Position numbers and translations under genes: made by a program
Assembly: GCF_009857435.1 (NCBI RefSeq)
Contig: NZ_WWCK01000008.1
Coordinates: 248,001-312,000, forward strand
From: Duganella rivi
GTDB taxonomy: Bacteria; Pseudomonadota; Gammaproteobacteria; Burkholderiales; Burkholderiaceae_D
Length of the DNA stretch: 64,000 bases
Direction: 5' to 3'
The notes under the pieces: model-generated
What the model was told of the DNA's origin: nothing
Databases searched by the model: none
What the model saw: only the letters and a program-made list of their open reading frames with translations
Shown: in pieces, positions 60,814-64,000 of the stretch
Layout: the number at the start of each line of letters is the position of its first letter
Position numbering within the stretch: the first letter of the stretch is position 1

Positions 60814-63240
60814 ATGGACGCTACTGAACTGTACGAGATCGTTATCGTCGGCTCCGGGCCGGCCGGCTTGTCCGCCGCCGCCCGCGCCAAGGCGCTGGGC
60901 GTGCGTCACGTGCTGCTGGAATCGCAGCCGCACCTGTCGGACACCATCTACCAGTACCAGAAGGGCAAGCACGTGATGGCCGAACCGGGCATCCTGCCGC
61001 TGCGCAGCGACCTGAGTTTCAGCGCCGGCAAGCGCGAGGCGCTGCTGTCGGCGTGGAGTCAGGAGATGGGGCAGCAGAACGTCAACGTGGCGCACGGCCA
61101 GCGCGTGAGCGCCATCGTACGCGATGCTGACAGCGGCATCTTCACGCTGACCAGTGAAGGCGCAGGCGGCAAGAGTACGTGGCAATCGCGCACCGTGATT
61201 CTTGCCATTGGCCTGCAAGGGAATATCCGCAAGCTCGGCGTGCCCGGCGAAGACCTGCCGGGCGTGCAGTACACCCTTTCCGATCCTGACGAGTATTCCG
61301 GCGAGACCATCGTGGTAGTCGGCGCGGGCGATGCCGGCATCGAGAATGCGCTGGCGCTGGCCGAGAAGAATACGGTCTACATTCTGAATCGGCAGGAAGA
61401 ATTCGCAACCTGTAAAGAAGGTAACCGCGTGCTGATTACGGCTGCGGAAAAGAGCGGCAAGATCAAGGTGCGCTACAGCGCTACGACTAAGCACATCGAG
61501 CGTGCCGACGACACACCGCTGCTGTTTGTCTTCACCGGTAAGCACGGTGAAGAATCGGTACACGCGCATCGCGTGATCGCCCGTCTCGGCGCAACGCCGC
61601 CGCGCAAACTGATTGAGAGTTTCGGCGTGGTGTTCCCGAATGCGAATCCGGCGTCCACGCCGGCGCTGTCGGATACCTACGAATCCAACGTGCCGGGCCT
61701 GTACATTGTTGGCGCGCTAGGGGGCTATCCGCTGATCAAGCAGGCCATGAACCAAGGCTATGAGGTGGTGCAGACCATTGTCGGCAAGCCGGTGCAGCCT
61801 GCCGATGAATCGCTGCTGCGCGAGAAGCTGCATCCTTGGCGTACCGGTATGCAGGTGTCGCAAGTGATCGAGGAAATCAAGGGCAGCGTGCCGCTGTTCG
61901 CCCAAGTGACTACCTTGCAGCTGCGCGAGTTCATGCTCGAATCGACTTTGCTCACGCCGCGCCAAGGCGACATCGTTTTCCGCAAGTTCGACTACACCAA
62001 CACGTTCTATTCCATTTTGGAAGGCACGGTGGAGATTGAGTTGACCGGCAATGACGGCAAGGTGCGTAATATCAAACTCGATAAGGGCCAGTACTTTGGC
62101 GAGATGGGTTTGATTTCGGGCCGCCGCCGTACCGCCACCATTCGCGCCGGCGAGAACTGCGTGCTGATGGAAACGCCGCGCCGCACCATGCTGAAGCTGA
62201 TCGCCTCGGTGGACGATGTGCGCAAGCGCATGGACATGGTCTTCGTGCGCAACGCAATCTACAACTACCTTGGCAATATGCTGTCGCGCACCGCCATCGA
62301 TGCGCTGGTGGCGGGCGGCGTTACGGTCAAGCGCTATGAGGCCAAGCAGGCGCTGTTCAAGGAAGGCGATGAGCCGGACGGCATGTACCTGATTCGCCGT
62401 GGCTCGGTGACGGTGTCGCGCCGCGATGACTCGCGCGGTGGTGAGCGTATCTTGTCTTACGTCGCCGCCGGTAACTATGTCGGCGAGATGGCGCTGCTGC
62501 GCGATGCGCCGCGCAGCGCCACGGTGACGGCCACCGTGCTGACGGAAGCGCTAGTGCTGGACGCGCAAACCGTGCGCGATCAGCTGATCGCCAATCCTAG
62601 CTGGCGCAAGTCGGTCGAAGAGCAGGTGATTTCGCGCACCGAACAAAACGTGCTGCTGGAGCATACCAAGAGCCGCGACGGCGACTTGATGCAGTTCTTG
62701 CTGGGGCAGGGCGTAGGTGAAGCGTCGGACGTTTTGCTGATCAACGAGACCATGTGCATCCAGTGTAATAACTGCGAGACCGCGTGCGCCGAAACGCATA
62801 ACGGCACCTCGCGATTGAAGCGCGCGCTGGGGCCGACCTTCGCCAACATCCACCTGCCGACTGCCTGCCGCCACTGCGAGAACCCGCACTGCATGAAGGA
62901 CTGCCCGCCGGATGCCATCGGCCGTTCGCTGCAAGGGGAAGTGTTCATCAGCGACGCCTGCATCGGCTGCGGCAATTGCGAGCGAAACTGCCCATACGGT
63001 GTGATTCAGATGGCAGTGGACAAGCCGCCGAAGCGCGGCGGCGGCTTATCGTGGTTGCTGTTCGGCCTCGGCGCCACGCCGGGCGAGCGTCAGGCCGACT
63101 ACGATCCGGCGGTGCAAAAGAAGGCCGTTAAATGCGATTTATGCAAGGATTTGAAGGGCGGGCCGTCGTGCGTACGCGCTTGTCCGACCGGCGCCGCCAT
63201 CCGCATCTCGCCAGAAAAGTTCTTTAAAAACAGCGCTTAA
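60814..63240 (+). CDS. FAD oxidoreductase - double cNMP-binding - 4x[4Fe-4S] fusion protein
   Basis: An 808-residue cytoplasmic protein with no signal peptide and three modules. Residues 1-325 form a thioredoxin-reductase-like flavin domain: FAD motif IVGSGPAGLSAA, NAD(P) motif VVGAGDAGIENA and a C-terminal GLYIVGALGGYPLI. The redox CxxC of true thioredoxin reductases is absent. Residues about 350-470 and 490-600 are two cyclic-nucleotide-binding (CAP-type) domains with YFGEMGLISGRRRTATI and YVGEMALLRDAPRSATV. Residues about 640-800 are a DmsB/NrfC-like ferredoxin with sixteen cysteines in four groups (CIQCNNCETAC, CRHCENPHCMKDC, CIGCGNCERNC, CDLCKDLKGGPSCVRAC), enough for four [4Fe-4S] clusters. 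It closes the cytochrome operon, 2 bp after the c554-like gene, and may feed or drain electrons under cAMP or c-di-GMP-type control. Confidence 0.88.
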   Translation: MDATELYEIVIVGSGPAGLSAAARAKALGVRHVLLESQPHLSDTIYQYQKGKHVMAEPGILPLRSDLSFSAGKREALLSAWSQEMGQQNVNVAHGQRVSAIVRDADSGIFTLTSEGAGGKSTWQSRTVILAIGLQGNIRKLGVPGEDLPGVQYTLSDPDEYSGETIVVVGAGDAGIENALALAEKNTVYILNRQEEFATCKEGNRVLITAAEKSGKIKVRYSATTKHIERADDTPLLFVFTGKHGEESVHAHRVIARLGATPPRKLIESFGVVFPNANPASTPALSDTYESNVPGLYIVGALGGYPLIKQAMNQGYEVVQTIVGKPVQPADESLLREKLHPWRTGMQVSQVIEEIKGSVPLFAQVTTLQLREFMLESTLLTPRQGDIVFRKFDYTNTFYSILEGTVEIELTGNDGKVRNIKLDKGQYFGEMGLISGRRRTATIRAGENCVLMETPRRTMLKLIASVDDVRKRMDMVFVRNAIYNYLGNMLSRTAIDALVAGGVTVKRYEAKQALFKEGDEPDGMYLIRRGSVTVSRRDDSRGGERILSYVAAGNYVGEMALLRDAPRSATVTATVLTEALVLDAQTVRDQLIANPSWRKSVEEQVISRTEQNVLLEHTKSRDGDLMQFLLGQGVGEASDVLLINETMCIQCNNCETACAETHNGTSRLKRALGPTFANIHLPTACRHCENPHCMKDCPPDAIGRSLQGEVFISDACIGCGNCERNCPYGVIQMAVDKPPKRGGGLSWLLFGLGATPGERQADYDPAVQKKAVKCDLCKDLKGGPSCVRACPTGAAIRISPEKFFKNSA

Positions 63241-63278
63241 CGAGGTTTTTGAGCGCTGCTCTGCGCGGATTTTCGTTT

Positions 63279-63297
63279 GATGCTAATATTTAGCATC
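63279..63297. promoter_or_regulatory. Operator palindrome in front of the MarR gene
   Basis: A perfect inverted repeat, GATGCTAA-TAT-TTAGCATC, lies 26 bp before the MarR start. It also covers a TAATAT sequence that could serve as -10 box. Binding by the encoded MarR protein is the simplest reading. Confidence 0.7.
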
Positions 63298-63322
63298 CTA
63301 AGTATATTCAAACGAGTCCGCG

Positions 63323-63772
63323 ATGAGCAGCTACGACAAAACCCTGATGTCCCTGACCCACACGCTGATCCACGTGGCGCGCGCCTACAAGGCGGCTGCC
63401 GACGGGTTGACGGCGGATTTTGAATTGTCGCACGCCAGCGCGTGGCCGGTGCTGATGATTTCGCGCCTTGGCGACGGCGTGCGTCCGGGGCAGGTGGCGG
63501 ACGCCGTTGGCATTGAGCCGCCGTCGCTGGTGCGCATCATCGATCAACTGGTGGCGGCGGGGCTGGTGCTGCGCCAGGATGATCCGAGCGACCGCCGCGC
63601 CAAGACCCTGACCTTAACCGCCGACGGCAAGCGTGTCGCCGAGCGCCTCGAAAAAGCGCTGGCCCCATTCCGCCGCGAGCTGTTTAAAGACATGCCGCAA
63701 GCGGACGTGGAAGCCACCGTCCGCGTATTGATCAGGCTTGACCAGGTACTGGCCGAGCGCAGCGCATCATGA
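63323..63772 (+). CDS. MarR family transcriptional regulator
   Basis: A 149-residue winged-helix regulator. The helix-turn-helix is PGQVADAVGIEPPSLVRIID and the wing is DDPSDRRAKTLTLT, both standard for MarR. It overlaps the start of a FUSC-family exporter gene by 4 nt, so it probably represses an efflux operon for aromatic acids or similar compounds, and itself, through the palindrome at 63279-63297. The ligand is unknown. Confidence 0.92.
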   Translation: MSSYDKTLMSLTHTLIHVARAYKAAADGLTADFELSHASAWPVLMISRLGDGVRPGQVADAVGIEPPSLVRIIDQLVAAGLVLRQDDPSDRRAKTLTLTADGKRVAERLEKALAPFRRELFKDMPQADVEATVRVLIRLDQVLAERSAS

Positions 63773-64000
63773 ACGCGCCGAAGATGAGCGAGATGCTGTT
63801 CTCGCTCAAGTGCTTTACCGCTTCCATGCTGGCGCTGTACGTGTCGCTGGCTGCTGGCCTGCCGCGTCCTTTCTGGGCCATGATGACGGCCTATATCGTC
63901 GCCAGCCCGTTCTCGGGCGCGGTGCGCTCCAAGGCGCTGTTCCGCGTGTGCGGTACGCTGATCGGCTGCACCGCCACCATCGTCATGGTGCCGCGCCTGG
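63769..64000 (+). CDS. FUSC family membrane exporter, 5' part (runs off the window)
   Basis: The first 77 codons are visible. The ATG overlaps the MarR stop as ATGA. The text (LFSLKCFTASMLALYVSLA, GLPRPFWAMMTAYIVASPF, GAVRSKALFRVCGTLIG) is the standard N-terminus of AaeB/FUSC-type exporters, with the first three membrane segments and the R-x-x-GT-x-x-G loop. Relatives export p-hydroxybenzoate, fusaric acid or other aromatics, usually with a membrane-fusion protein and an outer-membrane channel encoded nearby. Confidence 0.88.
   Translation, partial: MNAPKMSEMLFSLKCFTASMLALYVSLAAGLPRPFWAMMTAYIVASPFSGAVRSKALFRVCGTLIGCTATIVMVPRL

Noticed and set aside
60814..61800. True thioredoxin reductase
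   Set aside because: The fold motifs are similar but the redox-active CxxC between the FAD and NAD(P) domains is missing.

Overview
The window is GC-rich betaproteobacterial chromosome, most likely from a Duganella/Massilia-type member of the Oxalobacteraceae. The protein styles, the PEP-CTERM proteins, the System I cytochrome c maturation genes and the many secreted peptidases fit that group; this is inference from protein style, not from a marker gene. Coding density is high. There is one tRNA gene (Phe, GAA). No rRNA, CRISPR array, transposase or prophage was seen.

Bases 1-8,400 hold a carbohydrate-type uptake locus: a TonB-dependent receptor, a flavin-dependent tryptophan halogenase-like protein, a SapC protein and a cupin/JmjC-like protein on the minus strand. 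A polysaccharide deacetylase and a LacI regulator are transcribed divergently. Three LacI-type palindromes sit on the two divergent promoters. Bases 8,400-12,400 carry a coiled-coil protein, a PEP-CTERM protein, a DJ-1/PfpI protein, a VapBC-type toxin-antitoxin pair, and a small AT-richer island with a PD-(D/E)XK-like protein next to tRNA-Phe.

Bases 12,500-34,000 are mostly secreted hydrolases: two M20 peptidases, an alpha-amylase-family enzyme, two S9 peptidases, an M1 aminopeptidase and an S8 subtilase. Among them are an MFS transporter, a TetR/SDR pair with duplicated operators, a solute-binding protein and an NmrA-like protein. Bases 34,000-42,500 carry a lipoprotein, a divergent RelA/SpoT-like nucleotidyltransferase, two membrane-associated glycosyltransferases, a GntP permease, an Fpg/Nei-family DNA glycosylase and an M28 peptidase.

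Bases 42,500-49,300 are a complete ccmABCDEFGHI operon. After 111 bp comes a seven-gene, same-strand block (49,415-63,240) that is the most interesting part of the window. It encodes a predicted di-haem cytochrome b membrane protein, a membrane-anchored decahaem cytochrome c, a lipoprotein with two HbpS/GlcG-like domains, an SH3-plus-beta-barrel outer-membrane protein, a decahaem cytochrome fused to an LVIVD-type propeller, a c554-like multihaem cytochrome, and a cytoplasmic fusion of a flavin oxidoreductase, two cyclic-nucleotide-binding domains and a four-cluster ferredoxin. Together these look like a trans-envelope electron conduit of porin-cytochrome type with a cyclic-nucleotide-responsive cytoplasmic module. 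That reading is inference from domain content and gene order.

The window ends with a MarR regulator and the start of an overlapping FUSC-family exporter gene.
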